NCBI GenBank assembly: GCA_030734395.1
Contig: JAUZTG010000029.1
Span: forward strand, 62,001 to 126,000
DNA from: Sarocladium kiliense
Lineage: Eukaryota; Ascomycota; Sordariomycetes; Hypocreales; Sarocladiaceae
DNA: 64,000 bases
Reading direction: 5' to 3'
Shown here: piece by piece, positions 53,146 through 64,000 of the stretch
Layout: every line of letters begins with the position of its first letter
Numbering within the stretch: the stretch's first letter is position 1
Notes under the pieces: generated by a model
Databases searched by the model: none
What the model was told of the DNA's origin: nothing
The model's input: only the letters and a program-made list of their open reading frames with translations
Position numbers and translations under genes: made by a program

Positions 53146-54761
53146 TGGCGAAGACTTTTTTCTGCTGTGGTGAACGATGCATAGAGCTTCCCGTATTGCT
53201 CGCGAGCAGAATGATGCATGTTGGTCAACCGAGCTCCTTTAATACTGCCAGATCACCCTCTTCCTCTCCCAATTCAGGGTTGTTCACGCTCGCTAATACA
53301 AGATTGTCAGATGCTACACTACGCAGGGCATATCGAAGTGTTTGTTCGTCCGGCACTCTTGTTCCAGGCGAGGCAACAGCGACGCCTTGGGCGCTGTCCT
53401 GGGTTTCAAGCCACGACACTCGGGGCCGAGGAGAACAAACATCCGAATCATATGACGGACAGGGTTATTTTGGGTCCAATTCAGCATGTTGAAGCTGCAT
53501 GCAACCGGTCCTTAGACGTCGAGGCTCCAGAAAGATGCTTCAGCTGGTGGTACTGGTGAATGGTCTTCGCACAAGTTCAAATCTCTGGATTCTCTAATAT
53601 TTTGCTCCGAGAAGCATACTGGATATAGATTTGATGGCGCAAAGAAGGCGCCATGGACACTTGCCTAAGGGCAGAGAATTACTCGGATTGCATTGCTAAG
53701 CGGTCGAGAGCCCATGGAGCATTGCCTGCCAGAAAAGCTGAACCTGCCAATGACATGTTGGCCTTCTGTGTCACATTGAGAAAGGCAACATAGTAACACG
53801 TGAGCCTCCGGTTGCCCCCAGAGTATCTGCCGTCTAAAGTTTGCATTATACTCACGTTGCTAGTGCCAACTCCCTGACACAGAACAAGTCTGGACTTGGC
53901 TGGTAAGCCTTACGCCTCGTTGGCATGTTATGATTGGCTACAGAAGAGTGTACGAAGGACATAGTATATCAGTTCTGCAGCTGAGAAACCAGCAACAGAC
54001 TCAAGGTGTGAGGACGGGCGAAAGGTTTGCTCCAAACGGACTGCAGTATGCTTCCGGGATGGTAAACCGCACACGCAATATTTCCAGGAGACCACCCCAA
54101 CCCTTTCGCGAGTATCGAACGCTCCAATACTGCACTTGCAGGCCTTATCCAGACGCTCGGAGACAAAGATTTGGGTTTGAAGATAACAGAATCCGGGGTT
54201 CGGACCGAAAAGAGTCCCACTCCGACTCTCACAGTCCCGTCTGGCGTCCGGGGAAACCGGCCCCGCTCCGTGATTTATCGTGGATGAAACATGCAGGTTC
54301 GCAGGAATAGTTTCGTCGTGAATCACAGCAAGTCCTGTGTTTGACTCTCCCGAGAGTATGATATCAGGGAGGGCACCAGGGAGAATGTGGCGCGGATCTG
54401 CGCTCCAGAGCGCAGCTTTTGCAGCGTCGCTGACTCAGGAGGCGGAAGAATTCTTCCACGTTCTGTCATCAGATTCAGCAGTGTGAAAACTCATGGAACG
54501 GATTTCACGGTCGTCTTTGCTGTGCTTGAGGTATGAGGCAAGTACCAAGACAGCAATGTTAGGCATGATACGTGGAGCCTTGTCTCGCCTCTCAGCTACC
54601 AGTTCTGAGAGACACGGCTCAGGATGCCTTCTTATGCATCGACGATCGAGAATACACTGCTCTCGATCAAGGGGGACGCGCTTTCTGATGAATTTCGGTC
54701 GTGATTTGATGGACAAGCATGTGGATCAAATGCCCCAATGTCTGCAAAAGAGAGACAGAGG

Positions 54762-54775
54762 TGGTCACGTGACCA
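54762..54775. promoter_or_regulatory. Perfect 14-bp CACGTG palindrome
   Basis: TGGTCACGTGACCA is its own reverse complement and centres on a CACGTG E-box. It lies about 1.6 kb from the secreted-protein gene and 2.5 kb from the Zn2Cys6 gene, so its target, if any, is unknown. Confidence 0.35.
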
Positions 54776-56768
54776 ACCAATTGAACTGTACAACCTCGAC
54801 CCTGGGGATGCACATTGTACGTCTCGCAGCATCATTCTGATCAGCGACGACCAAGCGGTCCACAGCGACAGGCCAAAACACTAATTCAGCATCCGTCGGC
54901 GTCCAGAGCCTCCTACGGATTACTTGCTGCGACTTTGTCGCACGACAGCAGCCACAAAGGCCAAATTCGCTTCAGCAGCTTACACATCTGACTGCAGCAC
55001 AGACTATTGGATGTTGGAATCGGACCGACCTGCGGACACTCGTCCTGTCACGGCTTAGTCTGGTGGAGAAGTCTATGCACCGATGCTGGGCAGTCACTGT
55101 TCACCCAGTGACCTGGTCTGCGCACTAGAATGACAGCCGTTGAGCGCTGTTGGCCTCAATTTACGCGAACGTCTGTTCCAAGCTGAGCAGTGTCGCTATT
55201 GGAGCTCTTCGTATGATGAGATTACAAAATGCACGGCAGAGCCTTTCGCGCTCCAAGCTGAGGGTCCCTCTCAGCCAGAAAGTTCCTGGCAAAGGAAAGT
55301 CAACGGCACCCAAGTCGGAGAAGACTTGGATTTGAGTTTCTTGAGGGAGCGACGGGCAGCGACGCCAACTGAGGGAGCCACCGCCACCATTTGCGACAAA
55401 GTTGCAGCGACTGAGATCGGGAGGAGATGATGACTGGCCCGTGGGCTGATGGTGTCGCGCAAATTTCGCTAGGTCCCCCCTAACAGGCACAACAGGCACA
55501 CACACAAAACCGTCTGTACAGCGGTTCCGAGGGCCCGATGCCCCTAGCCGCCTGCGTCCATGCCTAGTGATTGTCCATCCTCGACGGCGAGTCCGAGCAA
55601 TGATGCCATGCATTTCTGACAAGGGAATATGACGGTGAGATACACTCATGCAGTTCGGTCACTGGTAAAGTCTTGAGTGACTTCCCTGGCTCCCTCAACA
55701 GGCAGAGCATACGAACACAACCTCAGCTACTGTGAGCAAATGGGTGCTGGCGACACTCGTTCGGAGGTGACCGGTTCTTGATGCTGTGCCAACACACTTT
55801 CGTTCGCTGGACACTCAAATGACTGCTCCGCCAGAGCGAGAAGCGACGGGGTTCGGTGGATCCTGGTCAGCCAACAGGGGCCATCGAAGCTTCGTGGAAA
55901 CGTTCCATCGGCCAGATCTGGGGTTGGAGCCTGACGATCGGGGGTGGCTCTCCTGCTCCAGCCTACGGTCGCAACAACTTGACGAAGGAAGCGTCCACTG
56001 CGTGCGTACCTCAAGGTCGCCCGAGAGGGCGAGATCAGGATGGCCGTGTTACAAAAAGATAGGGGACCAACGACAATGTCGCTCGTGCAGCGATCGACAT
56101 GGGTATTCTAGCCAGTTCAGCATGCAGAGGATGCTAATGAGCAGACACCAGACGCGAATCTGGGATGGAACAAGAGCCAAGGGAGGATGCTAGCAGTTGC
56201 GGCGGAAGAACGTGTCTCACGCAGTGCCCGAATGACAGCAGGGAAGAGAGTCCTTGCTTGTCTTGCCTTGCCCCGAGACAGGTGTTTTGGTAGTGAGAAA
56301 GACCGCATGCCAGCCTTGTACCGTGTCAGCTTCGAAGATCGTATCGTAGGCTGAGGTCGTATGAAGCTCGTCAGCTGGCTGCCTGAACTGCAATTACGAG
56401 GAGAGACAGCAGCTGAAGCACTGCAATGTAAGATTCGGCGAGCCAGGGACAATGCGCATGGCCAGGCTTACCTGAAGCAAGCAGCAAGACAGACTGCAAG
56501 ATCCTCGGTGACAAGCCAACATGTGATGGTTTGTTACTGGGCTGAGCCATGGGTCGCCGACACAGTGCCAATGCCGCAAATAGCCTTGTTGGCCATAGCG
56601 TCGAGCCAGAGAAGAACAGGCAATCCTGGCTCAACTTCTCGTAACGAAAACCAAACAAATTGCGGCGGAGGGATCTGGGCGTTGCCAAACCGAGGCGTGG
56701 CGCCATCCAACCATACCGTGCGTTGACACAGTGTGAGTGCTGTCCCACCCCCCTTGGGTTTTTAGGAA

Positions 56769-56808
56769 CTGTCACTGGCTGTCGCTCGCTGTCGCTCACT
56801 GTCGCTGC
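56769..56808. repeat. 10-bp tandem repeat, four imperfect copies
   Basis: The unit CTGTCGCTCG recurs four times with one to three changes (starts at 56769, 56779, 56789 and 56799). It lies about 500 bp upstream of the Zn2Cys6 gene at the onset of its pyrimidine-rich leader. Confidence 0.75.
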
Positions 56809-57307
56809 GCTTCGCGCCCCCCAGGTATCCTCCTCGCTCTCCCCGGTCGTTCCTCCCGTCCATTCCTCGCCATCCTCTCCTCTCAGAAACCAACTCCCGT
56901 CATTCATCATCCTGCCTCCCAATCGACCTCGTCCCGGTACGGCTGCGTTTCTGCCATCGACACGATCGAATCCATCAACAGTTCGACACCGACAAATCGC
57001 TCGATGCTGCCGACTCCATACTTCTGCAGCAGATAAAGGTCTTCCCCCGCGTTTTACGCCCACCCGCCCTGGACAAAGGGCCGATTCGTGCCTGCAACGA
57101 TCCTTCAGCCAACCCGCAAATCTCCCAACGCCTGCACTCTGTCCCCCGCAAATTCACTCCCCAGACTTTGCATCGTCTGGAAACCTTCGTTCATCGTCCG
57201 CACGTTCGCTCAACCGTCGACTTGACTCGACTTGACGATTTATATTCCCGATCGGCCAGTCACCAACTTTGTCGTCGCATTGATCGCGACACCGAACATC
57301 CGTCGCC

Positions 57308-59515
57308 ATGTCCCAGGCCGTTAAACGGGCCTGCGATGCCTGTCATCGCCGGAAGGTCAAATGTGACGGAATCAACCCTTGCCGAAACTGTTCGTCTGCC
57401 CAGCTTTCCTGTACCTATAATGCGATTCCCCAGAAGAAGGGCCCCAAGGGTTCTCGTGCGAAGGTCATCAGCGAGTTGAGGGAGACTCAACGCCAAACCA
57501 GCTTGTCCGCCAAGGTCCAAAATCGCATCAATGGTATCGTCTGTCCGCAGACCAACCAGGGCCTGTCCCCAACTCCAGGCCTCGTCACCGGCGAGCTGGT
57601 GAAGGAATGCGTCCACTTCTTCTTCGAGCACATGTACGGCCAGCTGCCCATTCTCGACCGCAATCAAATCGAGCAGCAGCTCCTCTACATGGAACAAAAC
57701 CGGGATGCCTATTGCCTCCTGACCTCTCTCTGTGCTTTTGTCATGTTGCAGCCCGGCATGTCCATGCCATCGGGAGATCCGTTCAACCTCGATATGCTCC
57801 CTGGCGCCAACATTGTATCCAGTCAACTGCTTCTTGAAGAGTGCATTCGCGTACGCAAGGGCTACGAATATCTCGACTCAATTACTCTCAACACTCTCGC
57901 TACCAACTTCTTCATATTCGGTTGCTACCACGGCCAAGAAATGGTCGATCGCGCATGGTTCCATCACCGTGAAGCTACCACCATGATCAACATGGTTGGG
58001 ATGGAGAAAGAAGAGTTTTACATGTCGCTTGATGCCACAGAGTCTTCCCGCAGACGCCGCCTTTACTGGCTCTTCTACTCCCTTGATAGGTATGGAGTGT
58101 AGATACACCGGGTTCTCCTTGCTCACGTCACTAACAACTCTTCCCAGATCATACGCGATGCAGCGCGGTCGTCCTATGACTCTCCAGGCTACTATTAACC
58201 TTCCCACTACCAGTGACGACCCGAGTGATCCTATGAGTCATCAGATTAACGGTTTCATCTCTATGGTCAATTTATTCCGCCCCTTCGATAGCGCTTTCCT
58301 CACCACATGGAACAAGAGTCGTAGCCAGCTCTCCGCCCAATATCTCACTGGCCTTCAGAAGCAACTGGTTGAGCTTGTTCAGTCATATCAATGCCAGGAC
58401 TCTAACATCACTGATCTGCACATCAATCAGCAGTGGTTGAGGAGCACTGTCTGGCAGCTCACAAATGGCAATGTCGGTAGTGATGAGAACATACCCTTCC
58501 AATTTCCCGTGGACATGGCACGAGAGCTGCTTGTCAACATGGCTTCGCAGTTCAGCAACCAAGCTAATGAGCTCATCAATGCCGGTCTCGTAAGATCCTC
58601 CATGCCATCTCCCTCCTTTGGTGCAATTTCTGACAACTCATTCAGATCGAGAAGCTCATTGAGATAGTGTACTCAATGAACGAGTACCTTTCTGTACAGC
58701 CCGCATCTCGCGACCCATTCACACTAGGCCCGCGCCAGTACCTTGAGCAATTGCTCAGCATTGTCGCTGTTGTTCGCAACGGTGACTACCGCTTCCTGCC
58801 GTTGCTACTAAACAAGGTCACCGAGATTCTTCCTCGCTTGGCCAACCCTATGCTACTTAACGCCCCCGAAACCGCCAGCATGGCCAACATTGATATCTTT
58901 GACGGTTTTGGCAACGCTGGTATGGCTCAGCCGGCTCCCCAGATGCAAATACCTTTGGAAGACTACGATCGCAAATTCCCAGTCGAGGAATACGACAAGC
59001 AGTATAGCATGGACATGCAACAGAACACCCCTGACTCATCGTCGAACTCAAATCACTCTGGAACTCAACCGACGTCACAAGGCAATGAAATGAAGGGTTC
59101 TTTCGTAAGCTCACCTGGAATAATGTCTCCTGGGATGGAGTACTCTCACGCCCACAATATGAACGGCTTCGCCTGCACCCCGATGTCAGAAATGGTAATG
59201 AGTCCATTGGGCAACCAACCAAACCCCCTGAATGGGACCCAAACCCCACATCAGCATCAACACATGGGAACGCAACAGATCAATCGAACCCCAGGCATGA
59301 ACAATGGCATTACCTCACCACACGGGATAACCGGCAACATGTACAACATGCGACAACCAGCTCAACGGCAGCAGAGCTTCCACCTTCAGCATCCTCCTCA
59401 GATGCGAACAGTGGGCGACTTCCAAGGCCTGCAGCGCGGTACCTCAGACAATGGAGGCGGCATGGTCGGAATGGCGCAGATGGGTAGTGAGCTGGACTTT
59501 GGCGCGATGCGTTAG
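57308..59515 (+). CDS. Zn2Cys6 transcription factor, AmyR/COL-26-like
   Basis: A 697-residue fungal binuclear-cluster regulator. Exons: 57308-58089, 58148-58589 and 58646-59515 (introns 58 and 56 nt, phases agreeing). The DNA-binding cluster is at the very N-terminus: Cys9, 12, 19, 25, 28 and 35 (C-x2-C-x6-C-x5-C-x2-C-x6-C). The linker block PQKKGPKGSRAKVISELRET follows, as in the AmyR/COL-26 group that controls starch and maltose use. A fungal-specific middle homology region covers about residues 100-410, with YWLFYSLDR-SYAMQRGRPM spanning intron 1. The C-terminus (about 480-697) is rich in Met, Asn, Gln, Pro and Gly, a likely activation region. Subgroup assignment is from memory and moderate. 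A long CT-rich leader precedes ATG 57308. Confidence 0.88.
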
Positions 59516-60432
59516 TCGTTGCGTCCATGTTTATCAGCTGTCCTTCACTTTCCATGCGAGTTCAAGACCAACTCGCAGCCGCTTTCGATGTACAAACCCA
59601 TTATTCGCCTTTGATTTCGTTCTGCGATTTTGCGCACATGTACACTACGCCATAACTCGCGGCTCCCTCCTTCGACATAACCATCGTCAACACTGCCCGG
59701 GATATCGGCCATACCCATTTTCACGACTCTTCTTTACTAGCTTGCGGGCTTGCAAGGAGTTCAACAACACGGCGTTCTTAGCACATGGCATTTGATTTTG
59801 ATAATTTCTTATTTTCTTTCCTTGGCGTTCTCTCCGAAAGGTCAAGGTTTTCTGGTATGCGGGTTATGATGTGGAAGATCATCTAGTCCTCATTCAATGG
59901 TGGAATAGGGAGACTATGCCAGCGAGGGACAGAGATCCTTTGACAGGCAAAAAATCATCGTCGAATCTACCAAGGAGACAAGGGAAACAATGATAGGAAT
60001 CGCTTAGATAGCAATACGGCGATGGAATGCATACAGAACGGTCCGAATTGACTCGTGAGACATCACCACTTGAAAGCTGATGTTCCGTCTACTCTCGCAC
60101 ACGATAGGCAAGTTACCCAAGATTACTATACCAAGACAACGTCACTACACTCATTTAGGGTATTGTGCCAATGCTTGACGCAACTATCTTTGATTAATGT
60201 CTACACCGCCTCATTCGTAACTGCAGACGAGGGAGGCCGTGACCAGCACGCATCCAGTCTTTTCCTCCTCGTTCATATATCAATGGTATCTTTAAGAAAA
60301 GACAAAGCAATCGTGGCTCATGACTCAAACCCTCATTCACCCTTTCGTTCAGTCCTCCAACCTTCAACCATTAGTCCTCCGATCATCCTTGATCACAACT
60401 GCATTTCGCACACATCATTCCTGCCCACGTCC
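59516..60432. other. Convergent 3' flanks (Zn2Cys6 gene / lipase)
   Basis: About 900 bp between convergent genes. A 174-codon plus-strand frame (60055-60579) runs into the lipase on the opposite strand and has no recognised domain. Probably two 3' UTRs. Confidence 0.45.
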
Positions 60433-62388
60433 CTAGCCAGCTCTCCCAGTCACCGCCCCGACCGCCAAAATCTCGATCCTGCCCGCATACAACGCCATCA
60501 TATGTGCCACAGGATCTCCAAAGACGCAGCCCCTCAGCTGGTCCTCTCGACACGTCACTGCCACAACTCCCTCATCTAGCCTCTCCCCTACTGTCTTTCT
60601 GTCTTTCGCCTTAGCGCTGGGCGTGCCGCTGCGGAGGATGATGAGTCGGCCGGCGTTGGAGAGGGTGGCTTCGGGGACGCGCCAGGTGGGCTTTAGAGGG
60701 GTGGGTGATGTGGCGGAATGCTTCAGGGCCGGGCGGGACGACCTGGTTTGAACGATGCGGTTGTCTTCGGTTTGGGAGCGTCCTTTACGCTCTCCTTCGA
60801 GTTGTCTCCTCTTTTCCTTGTACTTCTCGTCACTACCTCGCTTCTTTGGCTCCGAAGCGCTAGGCACAGGGCTGGCTAAGAGCTCCAGGAGGCTTTTGAC
60901 GTATGGCTTCTCAGCACGTACCACTGGGTCTCCCTCATTGACGAAACTCATGAATATACTTTTCTTCAATTCTGGTCTGTTGGGCTTCAGTAGCGGCAGC
61001 AGGCTTACGGGGGGCGAACCAAACGTGACGCAGTGCACTCTCTTGAAGCGGTCCGTCATAGCGTTGAGCTCGCTTCGCGCCTCCCGAGTCCTTGAGAGCA
61101 TGTGGCAATACAGCAATGCCGCCACAGCGCCTCCGGCAGAGTGTCCCGTGATCATAAGGCTATAGCGCGATCTGTCCGGCCTCTCTTCGAGCAGATCAGC
61201 CAGCCTCTTCGCCACGGGAGCGACCATGCTGCGCGCTGTAGAAAGAAATCCTTGATGACATAAGTTTCCTGGATCATCAAGGAAACCTTGTGGGGAAACA
61301 GGTGCGGAGTTTAGGTTCACAGCCCAGTCCATGAAGGAGGCTGTGCCGCGGATGGCGAAGACGATGGTGTTCATGGAGTCCATGGGGACAGACTTAATGC
61401 GCATGGCTTTGGTACCGGAGCGCCAGTCCGATGGGACGTGGGCTTCGCGTTCGGAGCCGCGAGGGCGTTCGTAGACGGATTGGGAGAACTGGGCGGCGAG
61501 ACAGAGGAGGGGCCAGGTCGGCATGTAGCTACACAGCATTAGCATCATAATTTCCAGGGTGTTTTAGCATGCGTGAATAGCTTACAGAGCTAGTGGTGGG
61601 AGGTCAGAGGGCAGTCTTGCGTTGGCATAACAATCAACTTTGGAGAAGTAAGTGCCTGCAACGACACTGGCAGCGACGTCCACAGGCTGCACTTTGTCAT
61701 TATCCGCCAGTTTCTCCTTGCTGGCCTTCCCAGAAGTCTTCTTTTCTCCAGGATGATGCTTCTTGACTTCGGAGTCCTTGGCCTTTTTGCTTTGCTTGAA
61801 CAGCCCACGTTCCTTCACGTCGTCGACGGATCTGCTCCTCCTAGGTTCCCTCCGTGGATGATGGCGCTTGTCGCGAGGCTTGTCCTGGCGTGCTTCAGTG
61901 GAGCTAGGCGCACAGGTGAAGAGATCCAGTTCATTGCCTTTGAGGCACTCGCAATCGATCATGGTCATGACATCGTTGAAGCGCTTGGAGATGTCGTCAT
62001 AAGCAGAGACGGTCTTAGCGATCTCGCCGACTGCATCCGTCCATTTGCTTGAGCTGCTTGACGCCATCTGTTGCATGTTATTGACGCCGGCGTTCATGAG
62101 CATGGCGGGGGGTGCTGTCCAGTCAAGAGACGGAGGTGCTGCAAGATATCCTGCTGGCTGGAAGACGGGTTGGGAATGGTTGTGGTGTTTATAGAGTTGA
62201 TGGCGCGGAGGGAGAGGGGCAGCCGGTGGGAGGTAGACATTTGGAGGATCGGTGAAGGAGAATTTGCGACGTGCTTGTTGTTGGTATCGGTGTTGTTGGT
62301 GATACGAGTACTGAGACTGCTGGTAATGAGGCTGGTGGCGGTGGTCAGAGGTGGTCGAGGTTATCTTGGAGCGGGTGAAGAGGCCCAT
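60433..62388 (-). CDS. Class 3 (alpha/beta-hydrolase) lipase-like protein
   Basis: A 632-residue protein in two exons (62388-61586 and 61528-60433; 57-nt intron, GTAAGC donor). The first 240 residues are low-complexity: Gln/His/Tyr-rich, then a basic Lys/Arg-rich stretch. The class 3 lipase domain begins near SKVDCYANARLPSDLPPLAL and crosses the intron. Catalytic elements: nucleophile Ser in MITGHSAGGAVAAL (about Ser398), the Asp in SFVNEGDPVVRAEKPY, and a His in FGDPVAHMMALY. The oxyanion-side strand TIVFAIRGTASFMDWAVNL is also typical. A charged insertion (PKKRGSDEKYKEKRRQLEGE) separates Asp from His. No signal peptide, so it is probably intracellular, unlike secreted fungal lipases; the substrate is unknown. 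Confidence 0.88.
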
Positions 62389-63432
62389 GGTGATGGTGTG
62401 GTGGGCATGTCGTTGCGGGAGGAGGATGTCGGGCCTAGGAGAAGAGACGGATGACGTAGGCGAAGGTAGAAATGGAGACGAGATTTCGAGTTGAGGCAGG
62501 ATGGAAAGGATGAAGAGAAGAGAAAAGAAAAGGGGAAAGAAAGCAAAGCTATCGTAAATGGAAGAACGCGAACAGAATCATGCTTGTCCCAGCGGTCGTC
62601 CGTCAGCCTCGGGTCACGAAGTGAAGCAGCTGAGGTAGTGGTGCCCTCAGGGAGGGAGGGGCGCTAACAGCCGGGGGGCCTGCAGCAGTGTAGGGTGCCA
62701 CCTTTGACCATTCGGCGTCTACGCACTGCGATTCGCCAGCTGCTTCGATGCTCAGCCCCAATGATGTTCCAACCATCCAACGCCAATGTGCGCCATGTTC
62801 GGCCGAGAGCTGCATGCTTGACAAAGCTGGGCGTCTAGCAAAGCAGGAAGTGGGTTAAACATGGCCAGGGGCGACTTGTGAGGAGGGCAGTGGTGGTGGC
62901 ATGTGACCGTGTTGTCCAAACATCTCTCAGCTGTGGCGCGATGCGATCGTCATGACAGCATAGGTATATTTCTGGGTTGACAGAATAGAATCACGAATAG
63001 GCCCCAAACTCCGTGTTTCGGAAAGTTTGGGTCTGTGTTGCACAACATTCAACATCCCATACCCCTGGCTGCGGGAAGCACAAGTGGAAGTCGCCCGGCT
63101 AAGGTTAGAGGTACGGTTATACAACATTGCTGGTTCTACTTCGTACCTCAAGGCGCATTGCAATGATGCTTCCGTAACGCAGGCTGGTGGGCGCAAGTGC
63201 GGCTTCATGTCAACGGGTGAATAACTTCGAATGTATTCGCCCGGGATTGTACAAGCTGTTCTGGTTGTGATCCTACGGTCTGCGCGGGTTAGGCAGCTTG
63301 CGCCCTCCTTGATCCGATCTCACCATCGGTTTAAGGCTATACATGTCCCGCAGTCCAAGCCAGTGCATAGTAAAATGTCGCTTCTCATCGAAGATCATTC
63401 TATTCAGGTCTTTGGGGTCGCATACCTCAACC
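62389..63432. other. Lipase promoter region
   Basis: About 1 kb upstream of the minus-strand lipase gene. It starts with a purine-rich plus strand (pyrimidine-rich leader in the lipase sense, 62480-62560). No gene recognised. Confidence 0.45.
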
Positions 63433-63932
63433 ATGACGGGCAAACCAGTCTTCCTCTTTGTCCCAGGAGCATCCCATGCTCCAACCTACTACGACAACGT
63501 AGCAGAACGCATACGCACCCGCGGCTAACTCTGTCCTCACTCCAAGCTCTCAGAGTTGTCTCAAAGGATCCTGACATCCTTGACATTGATGATGATTACT
63601 TTGCGGACGTTGAAGCTATTCATTAAGCTGCAGTACCGCTGATGGACCAGGGAAGCAGGATCATCTTATGCGATCACAGCTACGGCTCAATTCCGGAAAC
63701 AGCACCGATCAAGGACCAAACTATAGAGAAGCGAGAAGGAAGGGGACTGGAGGGCGCCTTTTGTGCCCTTGTCCGTGTTGCCAGTGGTCCTGTTCAGGAG
63801 ATGGGGCTACATATGCATGCGAAGGATGAGCTGCTGCCACTTGGGACTCACACGGTAATCCACGAAGAACTCAGTCTGTCTTCGACTGTGATAGCATCTA
63901 CCCATGCCTCACATCCAAACTTCCGCCATTGA
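63433..63932 (+). pseudogene. Decayed alpha/beta-hydrolase gene
   Basis: Successive frames keep the order of a short-chain-type alpha/beta-hydrolase: MTGKPVFLFVPGASHAPTYY at 63433 (frame 1), a GYSVLTP-like codon run after an apparent extra base near 63527 (frame 2), VVSKDPD...YFADVEAIH after another shift near 63548 (frame 3), a TAA stop at 63624-63626, then MDQGSRIILCDHSYGSIPE and RVASGPVQEMGLHMHAKDEL in the same frame. The GxSxG-type elbow (HSYGS) is still readable. Two frameshifts and one in-frame stop within 200 bp make a working gene unlikely unless sequencing errors are involved. The similarity fades by about 63870; the copy may be truncated or end beyond the window. Confidence 0.75.
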
Positions 63933-64000
63933 CAATGTACAGCGCCGTCTCGTCGAGATCAAAGCGGAGGTCGGCTTGGAGTTAGCATGGACAACTCTTA

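Larger units (their letters stand above)
53146..57307. other. Long intergenic region
   Basis: About 4.2 kb with no supported gene. A 126-codon frame at 53930 has no domain and competes with a 132-codon frame on the other strand. It holds a 14-bp CACGTG palindrome at 54762-54775 and a 10-bp tandem repeat at 56769-56808. The last 500 bp are pyrimidine-rich and form the probable leader of the Zn2Cys6 gene. Confidence 0.45.

Noticed and set aside
53930..54310. 126-codon plus-strand frame in the 53-57 kb gap
   Set aside because: An equally long frame lies on the other strand at the same place, and neither shows a domain; typical of random GC-balanced DNA.
1..64000. Search by eye for tRNA, rRNA and CRISPR arrays
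   Set aside because: No B-box with a foldable cloverleaf, no rRNA-like sequence and no regularly spaced direct repeats were found; GGTTCGA-like words were isolated or inside coding exons.

Overview
The window looks like nuclear DNA of a filamentous ascomycete (Pezizomycotina), most plausibly a dothideomycete. Most genes have short introns (about 46-110 nt) with GT..AG ends and TACTAAC/CTGAC-like branch sites. The proteins best match filamentous-fungal families (Sec72, GrrA, AIM18, a 2EXR protein, Rvs161, a Zn2Cys6 regulator). There are no operons or ribosome-binding sites, and intergenic stretches are long. The genus cannot be fixed from sequence alone. No tRNA, rRNA, CRISPR array or intact transposon was found. 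All functional names come from motif and family recognition by eye; no database search was run.

Layout. 1-4 kb: AP-2 clathrin adaptor mu subunit, tail-to-tail with a 2EXR protein. 4-14 kb: an 11-kb gene-poor tract holding a dispersed tandem family of small Cys/His-rich proteins (7.2, 9.0 and 11.8 kb, with a doubtful fourth at 13.2 kb). 15-21 kb: a small conserved hypothetical, Sec72 (TPR), ribosomal protein uL13 (four exons) and a ubiquitin-like/BAG co-chaperone. 22-26 kb: a secreted CAP/PR-1-like protein and a glutaredoxin with an in-frame mitochondrial-type presequence. 27-37 kb: a GH31 alpha-glycosidase, an AIM18-type chalcone-isomerase-fold protein, the SCF F-box/LRR protein GrrA and a ThuA-like protein. 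37-40 kb: a Mep2-type ammonium transporter with GATA motifs upstream. 43.5-50 kb: peptidyl-tRNA hydrolase, the BAR protein Rvs161, Dcp1 and an OCRL-like inositol polyphosphate 5-phosphatase. 51-53 kb: an unrecognised protein behind an overlapping short ORF, and a small secreted Ser/Thr/Val-rich protein. 57-62 kb: a Zn2Cys6 regulator resembling the AmyR/COL-26 group and a class 3 lipase. The right end carries a decayed alpha/beta-hydrolase gene.

The genes do not form one pathway. Most are conserved housekeeping functions: endocytosis (AP-2 mu, Rvs161, 5-phosphatase), secretion (Sec72), translation and RNA turnover (uL13, Pth, Dcp1), and nutrient sensing and use (GrrA, ammonium transporter, GH31, AmyR-like factor). 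The accessory or fast-evolving part is the Cys-rich family, the two secreted proteins and the pseudogene. The Cys-rich cluster is the best candidate for something undescribed. Exon coordinates were reconstructed by hand from splice signals and reading-frame continuity.
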